Shown here piece after piece: positions 6,950-13,027 of a stretch of DNA of 13,206 bases (position 1 is its first letter; the number at the start of each line of letters is the position of its first letter). The position numbers and the translations under genes were made by a program. The notes beneath the pieces are model-generated. The model ran no database searches, had not been told where the DNA came from, and saw only the letters and a program-made list of their open reading frames with translations. The stretch lies in NCBI RefSeq assembly GCF_003525665.1, contig NZ_DQDX01000173.1, forward strand, positions 1 to 13,206. The letters are read 5' to 3'. The DNA comes from Flavobacterium sp. (GTDB lineage Bacteria > Bacteroidota > Bacteroidia > Flavobacteriales > Flavobacteriaceae).

Positions 6950-7612
6950 TTATTTTTTTGCCGTAGCATTTTCATCAGATTTTGCACCCATTCGGTTGAA
7001 TGTAAACATAGGAGCAAACTTTATCTTTAACATAGCAATTTTTCTATTATCGGAACCAGACAAACCTTCATTTTCAACCGTGTTTTTTCTGGTGTCTAAT
7101 GCTTCATACAGCATTTTGATTTCATCCCAATCTTCTCTTGAGTAAGCATCTTTATACTTTGAAACGGTTGTTACAAAATGATCGTATACAGCCAGTATGT
7201 TATCTTTGTTTACCCATTCGAACTTAAAATTATCACTTACATAGTCGGCACCAAAAAGCACTTTCTTTTCTTTCAAATCTTCATTGTTGGCGTCAAGAAT
7301 TACCTTTTTTTCGATAATTAAAATCTTGAAGTTCTCATACCTTGCAACAGCTTCATTGATTTTTTTATCAAGTTTCGCTTTGTTTTCAAGTTTGTCAACT
7401 TCGGTATTTAAAGTACTTGTTTTGTTGTCGTATATTTTTTCAATTTCATTCCATTTTGCTGCAGCTTCATCCGAAGGAATAGCAGCTACCGAATCTACAA
7501 ATCGAATGTAGTTATCGGTTAAACGCTCTGCTTTTTTTTCTTGTTCACTTGTGCAAGACACAAAAGCTAATATCACTGTGAGTAATCCTGTTGATTTAAT
7601 TACCTTTTTCAT
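6950..7612 (-). CDS. Lipoprotein with long helical domain, possibly DUF6565-like
   Basis: A 220-residue predicted lipoprotein. I chose the ATG at 7612 and not an in-frame ATG at 7651, because only the former gives a proper signal peptide (MKKVIKSTGLL) with lipobox FVSC and lipidated Cys20; the longer start would overlap the upstream gene. The mature protein is charged and largely helical, with Lys/Glu-rich segments at about 25-100 that could form coiled coils, and a C-terminal part ending in MGAKSDENATAKK. It resembles what I remember as the DUF6565 family of Flavobacteriia, but I am not certain. It is the last gene of the envelope operon, 16 bases after the outer-membrane protein gene, and ends before a clear terminator. 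It is probably anchored in the outer-membrane inner leaflet. Function unknown. Confidence 0.85.
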   Translation of the reverse strand: MKKVIKSTGLLTVILAFVSCTSEQEKKAERLTDNYIRFVDSVAAIPSDEAAAKWNEIEKIYDNKTSTLNTEVDKLENKAKLDKKINEAVARYENFKILIIEKKVILDANNEDLKEKKVLFGADYVSDNFKFEWVNKDNILAVYDHFVTTVSKYKDAYSREDWDEIKMLYEALDTRKNTVENEGLSGSDNRKIAMLKIKFAPMFTFNRMGAKSDENATAKK

Positions 7613-7617
7613 TACAA

Positions 7618-7630
7618 TTTTTTTTTTTTT
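7618..7630 (-). repeat. Poly-A(13) homopolymer at stop/ribosome-binding region
   Basis: Thirteen consecutive T on the plus strand (A in the mRNA). The tract begins inside the TAA stop codon of the outer-membrane protein gene and fills most of the 16-base leader of the lipoprotein gene. A-rich leaders are normal for Bacteroidota translation starts, but an uninterrupted run of 13 is prone to slippage. Confidence 0.7.
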
Positions 7631-8159
7631 ACAACTTGAAACCGTAAGCAATTCTAAGTGATACTAATCCCAATCCAGTATCAGTAGATGCTCCATCCAT
7701 TACAGGAAAGTCGTTGAAATGTTCGTATCTTAAACTAATATCAATTGCGCTTGTTGCATATCCAATTGTTGGACTTAATAGTAGCGATGTTTTATCATAA
7801 CCGTTAGTTACAGCAAATGCAGCACCAACTTCACCCATTAAATACAATTGATCTTTAAGTACAAATGCTTTAAAACCAGCTTTTGCAGGAATATAACCTA
7901 AATCATTATCATCGCCAGACACAAAAAAGTTACTGAAACCTGTAGTGAATGTTAATGAATATTTTTTAGATAAGTCATATTGTAATCTTGCATCGGCACC
8001 TAAATTAAAATCATATGGATCATCTAATGGAAGTCCTCCACTAATTCCAAATCCCAAACGGAATCCTTGATCATAATTTTGTTTTGTTTCTTGAGCACTT
8101 GTAGTTATAGTAAAAGCAATAGCCATTACTGTGAGGATAGATTTAATTAAGTTTTTCAT
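7629..8159 (-). CDS. Outer-membrane beta-barrel protein (porin-family)
   Basis: A 176-residue protein with a signal peptide cleaved at about Ala22 (TTSA before Q23). The mature part of about 154 residues shows alternating hydrophobic/polar strands rich in Gly and aromatic residues and ends in SLRIAYGFKL, consistent with an 8-strand OmpA/OmpX-like barrel. The GFGISGGLPLDDP segment (about 36-48) is a typical first strand and loop of small Bacteroidota barrels. No peptidoglycan-binding OmpA domain is present. It is the third gene of an operon: it starts 17 bases after the YtxH-like gene and is followed after 16 bases by a lipoprotein gene. The role could be envelope stabilisation or a small pore; nothing specific is visible. 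Confidence 0.85.
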   Translation of the reverse strand: MKNLIKSILTVMAIAFTITTSAQETKQNYDQGFRLGFGISGGLPLDDPYDFNLGADARLQYDLSKKYSLTFTTGFSNFFVSGDDNDLGYIPAKAGFKAFVLKDQLYLMGEVGAAFAVTNGYDKTSLLLSPTIGYATSAIDISLRYEHFNDFPVMDGASTDTGLGLVSLRIAYGFKL

Positions 8160-8176
8160 GTTTTCAGTTTTATTAT

Positions 8177-8476
8177 TTAAAGTATGTTTGATTTATTGAT
8201 TTGTTTTAGATTCTCAAGATTTGCTTTTTCTTCTTGTAAAATTTCTTTCGCATCAATTAGTACATCTTGAGATTCGTTTTTTAAAGTGCTAACAGTTTGC
8301 GCAATTTTATCAGATATTTTACAAGCTGTATCTTTTAAACTGTCTTTCAAATCATGACCTTTGTCACTAATTTTTTTTCTTGTTTCGCTTCCTTTTGCTG
8401 GTGCGAATAAAACTCCTAGAGCTGCTCCAACGGCAACTCCGCCGAGTAATCCTATTATTAAATTTTTATCTTTCAT
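8177..8476 (-). CDS. YtxH domain-containing protein
   Basis: A 99-residue protein with one N-terminal membrane/glycine-zipper segment (about 6-25, IIGLLGGVAVGAALGVLFAP) followed by the hallmark APAKGSETRKKI and a long amphipathic Lys/Glu helix to the C-terminus. This is the YtxH layout (Bacillus general-stress protein YtxH and relatives); the molecular role of the family is not established. I chose the ATG at 8476 because it directly precedes the KDKN-hydrophobic start typical of the family and has an A-rich leader. A longer in-frame start at 8521 would overlap the upstream DUF5670 gene and add a non-conserved stretch. It is co-transcribed with DUF5670 (34-base gap) and the outer-membrane protein (17-base gap). 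Confidence 0.88.
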   Translation of the reverse strand: MKDKNLIIGLLGGVAVGAALGVLFAPAKGSETRKKISDKGHDLKDSLKDTACKISDKIAQTVSTLKNESQDVLIDAKEILQEEKANLENLKQINKSNIL

Positions 8477-8510
8477 AGCATTTTTTTTAAGATTAAACTT
8501 TTTTAAAGAA

Positions 8511-8663
8511 TTATACTCCACGACCTTTTATTAATCGTAATAATATTGCTATAACTGCTATCACTAAAAGTATGTGAATGATGCTACCTGCACTGTATAC
8601 GAAAAATCCTAAAGCCCAAAGTATTACTAAAATTATTGCGATTGTGTAAAGTAAATTTTGCAT
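8511..8663 (-). CDS. lmo0937-family (DUF5670-like) 50-residue membrane peptide
   Basis: A 50-codon gene that is easily missed by length cut-offs. It begins MQNLLYTIAIILVILWALGF, continues through FVYSAGSIIH and a second hydrophobic stretch, and ends LLRLIKGRGV. Two transmembrane helices are joined by a short Gly/Ser turn, with a basic C-terminus. This is the characteristic pattern of the lmo0937/DUF5670 family, common in Bacteroidota and often found near stress genes. It is the first gene of a four-gene operon with YtxH, a beta-barrel and a lipoprotein. The 311-base region upstream contains repeated motifs. A 50-residue ORF with this family's exact length and helix-turn-helix hydrophobic pattern is convincing despite its size. 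Biochemical function is unknown. Confidence 0.9.
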   Translation of the reverse strand: MQNLLYTIAIILVILWALGFFVYSAGSIIHILLVIAVIAILLRLIKGRGV

Positions 8664-8707
8664 GATGTTGATTTTTTTAAATTAATATTGGTTGAATATA
8701 TGTTGTT

Positions 8708-8736
8708 GTTATAGATTATCTACGTTACAAAGTTCC
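8708..8736 (-). promoter_or_regulatory. ECF-like candidate promoter of the DUF5670 operon
   Basis: The minus strand reads GGAACTT (8730-8736), then 14 bases, then TCTATAA. GGAAC is the common -35 core of ECF sigma-factor promoters and the spacing is close to that class. The segment also contains the palindrome TAGATAATCTA (8711-8721). It ends 45 bases before the DUF5670 ATG. This is a single-site resemblance and remains unproven. Confidence 0.3.
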
Positions 8737-8876
8737 AATTTTAAAGATGTTTACTTGTTATATCATTTTACAAAATCGTTATAGAATTCTCATCTATTGT
8801 ATTTGTAAATATTGAAATTGAACGCGTTATATTCTACATTACAAAATTGCAATAGATTTGAAATTATTCTGTTATA
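8708..8876 (-). repeat. Cluster of five GTTATA boxes and three TTACAAA boxes
   Basis: On the plus strand GTTATA occurs at 8708, 8757, 8778, 8826 and 8871, all in the same orientation. TTACAAA follows it at 8725, 8768 and 8839. The units at 8719-8736 and 8833-8850 match at 15 of 18 positions (TCTACrTTACAAArTTsC). Such clustering upstream of an operon suggests operator sites for a DNA-binding regulator; the adjacent AraC-type protein is the obvious candidate. Confidence 0.5.
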
Positions 8877-8923
8877 GGATGTTTAGTAATAATTACAGAA
8901 TTACCACATGTTATTTTTTAAAC

Positions 8924-8952
8924 AAAAAAAAACTCCCTTGACGAGAGTTTTT
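8924..8952 (-). terminator. Terminator of the AraC-receiver-kinase-YihY operon
   Basis: On the minus strand a 10-bp stem (8943-8952 with 8928-8937, one G-U pair, core AAAAACTCTC/GGGAGTTTTT) closes a 5-base loop and is followed by a T run (the A run 8924-8932 on the plus strand). It starts 22 bases after the YihY stop codon. Confidence 0.9.
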
Positions 8953-8974
8953 GATCTTAAATTTATAAAGAAAT

Positions 8975-9973
8975 TTATTTTTCGGAAGAATTTGTGTTTG
9001 TGGGTTTCAACTCAATTTCATCAGCTTTTTTTAGCTCTTTTATTTCTTCATCGGCTTTTTGAATTGTTTTAGAATCGGTTGGAACTGTAACAACTTGAAC
9101 TAGTTCGGCAAATTCTGATGGTTTAATTGGCGCGGCAAATTTTACTGCATAACATTTTGAAAATTCGGCACCAAAATATAAAATTACAGAAGAATAATAT
9201 ACCCAAATCATTAGAACAACAAGTGATCCAGCGGTTCCATACATGGATGAAATATTGGATTTAGAAATATAATAGGAAATCAAAAACTTGCCAAGCATAA
9301 ATAAAACTGCTGTTGTAATGGAAGCTACTTTTACTTGTTTCCAGGCGATTTTAGCATCGGGTAAAATGGTGAAAATAGAACCAAAGAGCATTGTAATAAT
9401 TGCCGTCGTCAACAAAGTAGTTGCGATGTTCATCAAATAAACACCAATTGTTGAAAATTCTGAAAATAATTGATCATTTGCAAAATCTAATAATGCCGAA
9501 AATCCTAAAGATACCAGAAGAATAAATCCTAAACTACCAATTACTCCAAAGGATAGTAATCTCGATTTTAAATACAACCAAAATCCCGATTTAATCTTAG
9601 GTCTAATTCCCCAAATGGTATTGATAGAATCTTGAATTTCGGCAAAAACCGATGTAGCACCAATTATTAAAACTACAATTCCCACAATTCCAGCAATATT
9701 GCTATCATTGGAAATTGTTAAACCTTTTATCATTAATTGCAATTGTTGCGCAGCATTTGGACCGATAAAACTATTGGTTTGATTAAAGATGGCACCTTCA
9801 ATGGCTTCTCGACCAAGAAAAATATCGCATAAAAATAAAACAACTAATAACATTGGCGCCATTGAAAATACGGTTGTATAAGCCAAAGCAGCACTCATTT
9901 TTAGTATTTTATGCTCAAAAAAACCATTAAGAGTATCTTTTAAAACTTGTATAAGGGTTTTAAATTTAGACAT
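8975..9973 (-). CDS. YihY/BrkB family inner-membrane protein
   Basis: A 332-residue polytopic membrane protein with about six hydrophobic helices in 30-265. Family hallmarks are visible: SAALAYTTVFSMAP (about 27-40), GATSVFAEIQDSINTIW (about 105-121), LPDAKIAWKQV (about 204-214) and YGTAGSLVVLMIWVYYS (about 244-260), followed by the GAEFSK motif. The family was once called ribonuclease BN, an assignment since abandoned; its real function, possibly transport, is not settled. The C-terminal tail of about 60 residues is Lys/Glu/Thr-rich and probably cytoplasmic. It is the last gene of an operon, starting 12 bases after the histidine kinase stop, which suggests that the kinase and this membrane protein act in one response. 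It ends before a strong terminator. Confidence 0.93.
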   Translation of the reverse strand: MSKFKTLIQVLKDTLNGFFEHKILKMSAALAYTTVFSMAPMLLVVLFLCDIFLGREAIEGAIFNQTNSFIGPNAAQQLQLMIKGLTISNDSNIAGIVGIVVLIIGATSVFAEIQDSINTIWGIRPKIKSGFWLYLKSRLLSFGVIGSLGFILLVSLGFSALLDFANDQLFSEFSTIGVYLMNIATTLLTTAIITMLFGSIFTILPDAKIAWKQVKVASITTAVLFMLGKFLISYYISKSNISSMYGTAGSLVVLMIWVYYSSVILYFGAEFSKCYAVKFAAPIKPSEFAELVQVVTVPTDSKTIQKADEEIKELKKADEIELKPTNTNSSEK

Positions 9974-9985
9974 AGTTGATTTTTT

Positions 9986-11773
9986 TTATGTTGTAGGAAG
10001 ATAAATTGTAAATGTTGAACCTTCATTAGGATGACCTTCGGCAAAAATATAACCTTTATGATTTTCTACTATTTTTTTACAAATGGCTAAACCAATTCCG
10101 GTTCCATCAAATTGATTTTTATTGTGAAGTCTATTGAAAAGGATAAAAATTTTGTTGGCATATTCTTGTTCAAATCCGATTCCGTTATCTTCAACACAAA
10201 TTTTATAAAACTTGTCTTTTGTATTTGGCAAAAGTTCTTCGGTTGTGGCAGTAATTAATGAACTTTCAATTTTGATAAGTGGTGTTACATTTTCCCTGCT
10301 GTATTTCAAAGAGTTTCCAATTAAATTGATGAACAACTGCTGCATTTGAAATGGAATTACATTTAAAATTGGCAATTCGGTGTTTTCAATTATTGCATTT
10401 TTATCTTCTATTAATTGAGCTAATTCTTGTTTGGCATTTTCTAATAAACCATTTAGATCAATTTTTTCAAATACTTTTTCAGCCTTATTGGTTCTTGAAA
10501 ATTGGAGTAAATCATCAATCAAAACTCGCATTCTACTTGCCGATGATTGAATTCTCGTGATGTATTGTTGGCCAGCTTCAGAAATATTATTAAAATCTTT
10601 ATCTACTAATCGTGAGATGAAAGTTTCAATTTTTCGAAGTGGTTCTTGCAAATCGTGACTAGCAATATAGTTGAAAGCAGTTAATTCTTTGTTGGTTGTT
10701 TCAAGCTCTCGATTTCGGTCTTCAATTATTTTTTTATCGTAAATTTCTTCCGTTACATCACTTGTTGTACCAATAAATGTCTTTTGACCAGATGCGTTTT
10801 CTACAACTCTGCCTAAACCTCTAAAGTATCTTATTTGACCATCTTTTCTAATGATTCTATATGTAAATGGAGCAAGATTCGTATCAGAAGACATGTTCTT
10901 TGTCTTTTCTATTACAAATTCCAAATCGTCAGGATGGACAAATTTTAAAAATTCTTCCAAACTTGCTTCAAATTCTTGCGGTAAATGACCTAATAATCTA
11001 AATTCATTATCAGAAAAAATGTAAGTGTTCTTTTCAAGATTTAACTGCCAACTACCAAAATTACCTACAATTTCTGCTAAATTATTGGCTTCATTACTTA
11101 CCATAAGTATGTTGTTGGCCTTTTTTAGAGCACTTAAATCATTATTCATTTTTAGAAACGCGCTGGTAATTAAAAATAACGTGACTAATAATGTTAAGTA
11201 AATAAATATTGGAGTGTAGGCCATCGTATCTTCATAATCTTTTTGCCTTTCGTTTAAAAGATTCTGCTCGGCTAATATCATGTCTTCTATTTTACTTCTA
11301 ATAGAATCCATGACAATTTTTCCTTCAGTTAAGTTTTTTTGAATCTGCAGTTCATCCGTTTTATTTTGCTTAATTAAATAAAGTGACTTTGATAAATAAT
11401 TTTGTTTTTTATTGATGTAATACAACAACTTTTTTAAATTACTCTGTTGCGTTCTACTATTTTTAGTTAACCTAGACACTTTATCAAAAGACACTTTGAC
11501 TAAATCTTTCGATACATAATAAGGCTGTAAATAGGAATCATCTTTAGATAATAAGTATCCTCTTTGTCCCGTTTCGGCATCTTTTATGTAAGATATTAAT
11601 CGCTCCAATTCGGTGTTAACTTCGTAACTTTTATTTAACCAAATTGAGGAATTTTTTAAAACCGTAATATGCTTAAAAGTGATTGCAGCAATAAAAAAGA
11701 TAATGGCAATAGAAAGCACAAAAATCACTTTTAAAAATACAGTCGATTTATAAAGTTGTAGGTATTTAAACAT
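9986..11773 (-). CDS. Membrane sensor histidine kinase, CHASE3-PAS-HisKA-HATPase
   Basis: A 595-residue kinase. TM1 is at about 14-34; an extracytoplasmic CHASE3-like domain follows (about 35-185), with the diagnostic DAETGQRGYLLS at 66-77; TM2 is at about 188-207. A PAS domain of the PAS_3 type spans about 235-345 and ends with TSDVTEEI. The H-box has the phospho-acceptor His373 (ASHDLQEPLR). The ATPase domain has the N-box FINLIGNSLKYS (Asn487), the G1 box VEDNGIG (527-533) and the G2 box GTGIGLAIC (557-565). All catalytic residues are present. The DLQEPLRKIE form of the H-box is typical of phytochrome-like/CHASE3 kinases that lack a HAMP domain. The ATG overlaps the stop of the receiver gene by one base (TAATG), implying coupled translation and cognate pairing. 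It probably senses a periplasmic signal; the ligand is unknown. Confidence 0.95.
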   Translation of the reverse strand: MFKYLQLYKSTVFLKVIFVLSIAIIFFIAAITFKHITVLKNSSIWLNKSYEVNTELERLISYIKDAETGQRGYLLSKDDSYLQPYYVSKDLVKVSFDKVSRLTKNSRTQQSNLKKLLYYINKKQNYLSKSLYLIKQNKTDELQIQKNLTEGKIVMDSIRSKIEDMILAEQNLLNERQKDYEDTMAYTPIFIYLTLLVTLFLITSAFLKMNNDLSALKKANNILMVSNEANNLAEIVGNFGSWQLNLEKNTYIFSDNEFRLLGHLPQEFEASLEEFLKFVHPDDLEFVIEKTKNMSSDTNLAPFTYRIIRKDGQIRYFRGLGRVVENASGQKTFIGTTSDVTEEIYDKKIIEDRNRELETTNKELTAFNYIASHDLQEPLRKIETFISRLVDKDFNNISEAGQQYITRIQSSASRMRVLIDDLLQFSRTNKAEKVFEKIDLNGLLENAKQELAQLIEDKNAIIENTELPILNVIPFQMQQLFINLIGNSLKYSRENVTPLIKIESSLITATTEELLPNTKDKFYKICVEDNGIGFEQEYANKIFILFNRLHNKNQFDGTGIGLAICKKIVENHKGYIFAEGHPNEGSTFTIYLPTT

Positions 11774-12219
11774 TACATTCTCAATAAAAAATTATCCTTA
11801 TTCAATCCAGAAGTATGGTATTGCCAATTTAGAGTAACTACTTCTGAAAGTATTTTTTTCAAAGTATTAAAATCGCTTGGTTTCTTTATATAAATATTTG
11901 CACCATTTACAAAAGTTTCTTCTATGTGTTCTTCAGACGATGAGGTAGAATAGATAGCAATTGCAATGTCACTAAAACGTTCATTTTCTTTAATTTCTAA
12001 CAAACATTCAACGCCATTTTTTCTAGGCATGTTTAAATCCAAAAACAAAATGTTTGGTAAAACAGATTCTGAATTATTCAAGTAATCCATCAGCTCAACT
12101 CCGTCATTAAAAGTATTTACTTTCGTGTCAATTTTTAATTCACTAAAAGCATCTGTGAAAAATAATCTGTCATCTTCATCATCATCAGCAAGTGTTATAT
12201 AGATAAAATCTGTAGTCAT
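11773..12219 (-). CDS. Single-domain response regulator (receiver only, Rcp1-like)
   Basis: A 148-residue cytoplasmic receiver domain with no output domain. It carries the acidic pocket (ADDDEDD, 11-17), the phospho-acceptor Asp61 in LFLDLNMPRKNG, the switch Ser/Thr at about 91-92 (YSTSS) and the conserved Lys103-Pro104. The LDLNMPRKNG and extended acidic N-terminus are typical of Rcp1-type receivers that pair with phytochrome-like kinases having a DLQEPLR H-box. It is coupled by one-base overlap to the kinase gene and lies 12 bases downstream of the AraC-type regulator gene, so all three are one transcription unit. Because it cannot bind DNA, it must act through protein contact or a phosphorelay. 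The AraC-type protein in the same operon is a candidate partner. Confidence 0.95.
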   Translation of the reverse strand: MTTDFIYITLADDDEDDRLFFTDAFSELKIDTKVNTFNDGVELMDYLNNSESVLPNILFLDLNMPRKNGVECLLEIKENERFSDIAIAIYSTSSSEEHIEETFVNGANIYIKKPSDFNTLKKILSEVVTLNWQYHTSGLNKDNFLLRM

Positions 12220-12231
12220 CAGTTTAGGTTT

Positions 12232-12795
12232 TTAAGAGTTGTTTTTTGAGGATAATTCGCGTCTTTTGGTAATAATTCTTTGAAAAGCCGATGGAGTAAT
12301 TCCGGTTGTGTTTTTAAATTGTGTACTTAAATGGGCAACACTAGAATAATTTAATCGATAAGCTATTTCTGTTAAACTTAGTTGGTTGCTAATAATAAGT
12401 TGTTTAGCTAATTCAATTTTTTGAATAATAATATAATTTTCGATTGAAGTATAGGTAACATCCGAAAATAAATTAGACAAATATCCATAACTATGATTCA
12501 ATTTTTCAGCAATAAAAACCGAACTTTTTACATTTAAAGGTTCTTCGCTTGTAACCAATTCATTAATGGTGTCTTTGATTTTTTGAACTAAAACACTTTT
12601 CTGATTTTCAACCATTTCAATCCCATACGATTCCAATTTAGCTGATAATTCATTAATCTTTTCATCAGGAATATTTTCTAAAAAATCTATTTCGCCAAAT
12701 CCTGCAATATTGTATTTGCAACCAAGCTCTGCAAGCTTTTCTTGGATGATTTTTTTGGTTAAAATATTGTAATCAAATTTTAAATATACTTTCAT
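12232..12795 (-). CDS. AraC-type transcription regulator with short alpha/beta N-terminal domain
   Basis: A 187-residue DNA-binding protein. The C-terminal half is an AraC-type double helix-turn-helix: first HTH at about 92-112, second at about 140-160, with the hallmark LNYSSVAHLSTQFKNTTG (148-165) and ITPSAFQ. The N-terminal 65 residues do not look like a cupin sensor; instead they show strand-helix-strand-strand-helix-strand order (MKVYLKF, ILTKKIIQEKLAELG, GEIDFLE, DEKINELSAKLESYG, IEMVEN), suggesting a ferredoxin-like small domain. There is no metal-binding CxxC. I recall similar short regulators in many Bacteroidota, without a known ligand. It is the first gene of the operon with receiver, kinase and YihY protein, and probably activates this operon, the neighbouring DUF5670 operon, or both. 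Confidence 0.9.
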   Translation of the reverse strand: MKVYLKFDYNILTKKIIQEKLAELGCKYNIAGFGEIDFLENIPDEKINELSAKLESYGIEMVENQKSVLVQKIKDTINELVTSEEPLNVKSSVFIAEKLNHSYGYLSNLFSDVTYTSIENYIIIQKIELAKQLIISNQLSLTEIAYRLNYSSVAHLSTQFKNTTGITPSAFQRIITKRRELSSKNNS

Positions 12796-12814
12796 AAGTG
12801 CTAATTCATTTAAG

Positions 12815-12822
12815 TAAAGATA
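12815..12822 (-). promoter_or_regulatory. Weak candidate -7 element for the AraC-kinase operon
   Basis: The minus strand reads TATCTTTA, one mismatch from TAnnTTTG, 19 bases before the ATG. A TTG lies 14 bases further upstream, too close for a normal -33 element. The leader would be very short. The rest of 12823-12982 is plain AT-rich sequence with no other strong signal. Confidence 0.3.
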
Positions 12823-12982
12823 GTTTTTTTTTACATCAAAAACATTTAGAGCTATTTCGACTGTTGCTTTTGGAGTAGTTTTTATTGCTTACCGTTGAAA
12901 TTTAATAACTTATAAATTGTTAAAGTTTACTATAAGTAATTAAAAAAACGGATTATTCATTTTTTAAAAGTTCAAAAAAATA

Positions 12983-13019
12983 AAATAAAAAAGCACAGAG
13001 ATAAATGATTCTCCGTGCT
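12983..13019 (-). terminator. Terminator of the CsbD-like gene
   Basis: On the minus strand AGCACGGAGA (13010-13019) pairs with TCTCTGTGCT (12992-13001; one G-U) around an 8-base loop and is followed by a long T-rich tract. It begins 8 bases after the CsbD-like stop codon and insulates the AraC operon from it. Confidence 0.9.
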
Positions 13020-13027
13020 AAATTTTA

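Larger units (their letters stand above)
8664..8974. other. Gene-free region between the two stress operons
   Basis: This 311-base stretch contains no plausible gene on either strand. It holds the terminator of the YihY operon (8924-8952) and a cluster of related short repeats (8708-8876) that should include the promoter of the DUF5670 operon. No perfect TTTG-N19-TAnnTTTG promoter is present, which suggests a non-housekeeping sigma factor or activator-dependent start. Confidence 0.7.

Noticed and set aside
6799..7017. Minus-strand open frame of 72 codons
   Set aside because: It runs through both terminator hairpins and overlaps the end of the lipoprotein gene in another frame; composition is not protein-like.
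7284..7511. Plus-strand open frame inside the lipoprotein gene
   Set aside because: Antisense shadow of a well-supported lipoprotein; the hydrophobic look comes from the complementary Lys/Glu codons.
7613..7651. 13-residue N-terminal extension of the lipoprotein
   Set aside because: It would place extra residues before a perfect lipoprotein signal peptide and overlap the upstream gene; the ATG at 7612 is better.
8477..8521. 15-residue N-terminal extension of the YtxH-like protein
   Set aside because: It overlaps the 3' end of the DUF5670 gene and is not typical of the family; the ATG at 8476 fits.
8708..8876. Possible CRISPR-like array because of regularly recurring short motifs
   Set aside because: Units are 6-18 bases with unequal spacing (21-49 bases) and imperfect identity; there are no spacers and no cas genes, so an operator cluster is far more likely.
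10351..10560. Plus-strand open frame inside the histidine kinase gene
   Set aside because: Antisense to the conserved HisKA/HATPase region with no independent signals.
12840..12935. AT-rich inverted sequences such as AATTTAATAACTTATAAATT in the AraC upstream region
   Set aside because: Symmetry is poor and explained by very low GC; no T run or conserved element supports a function.
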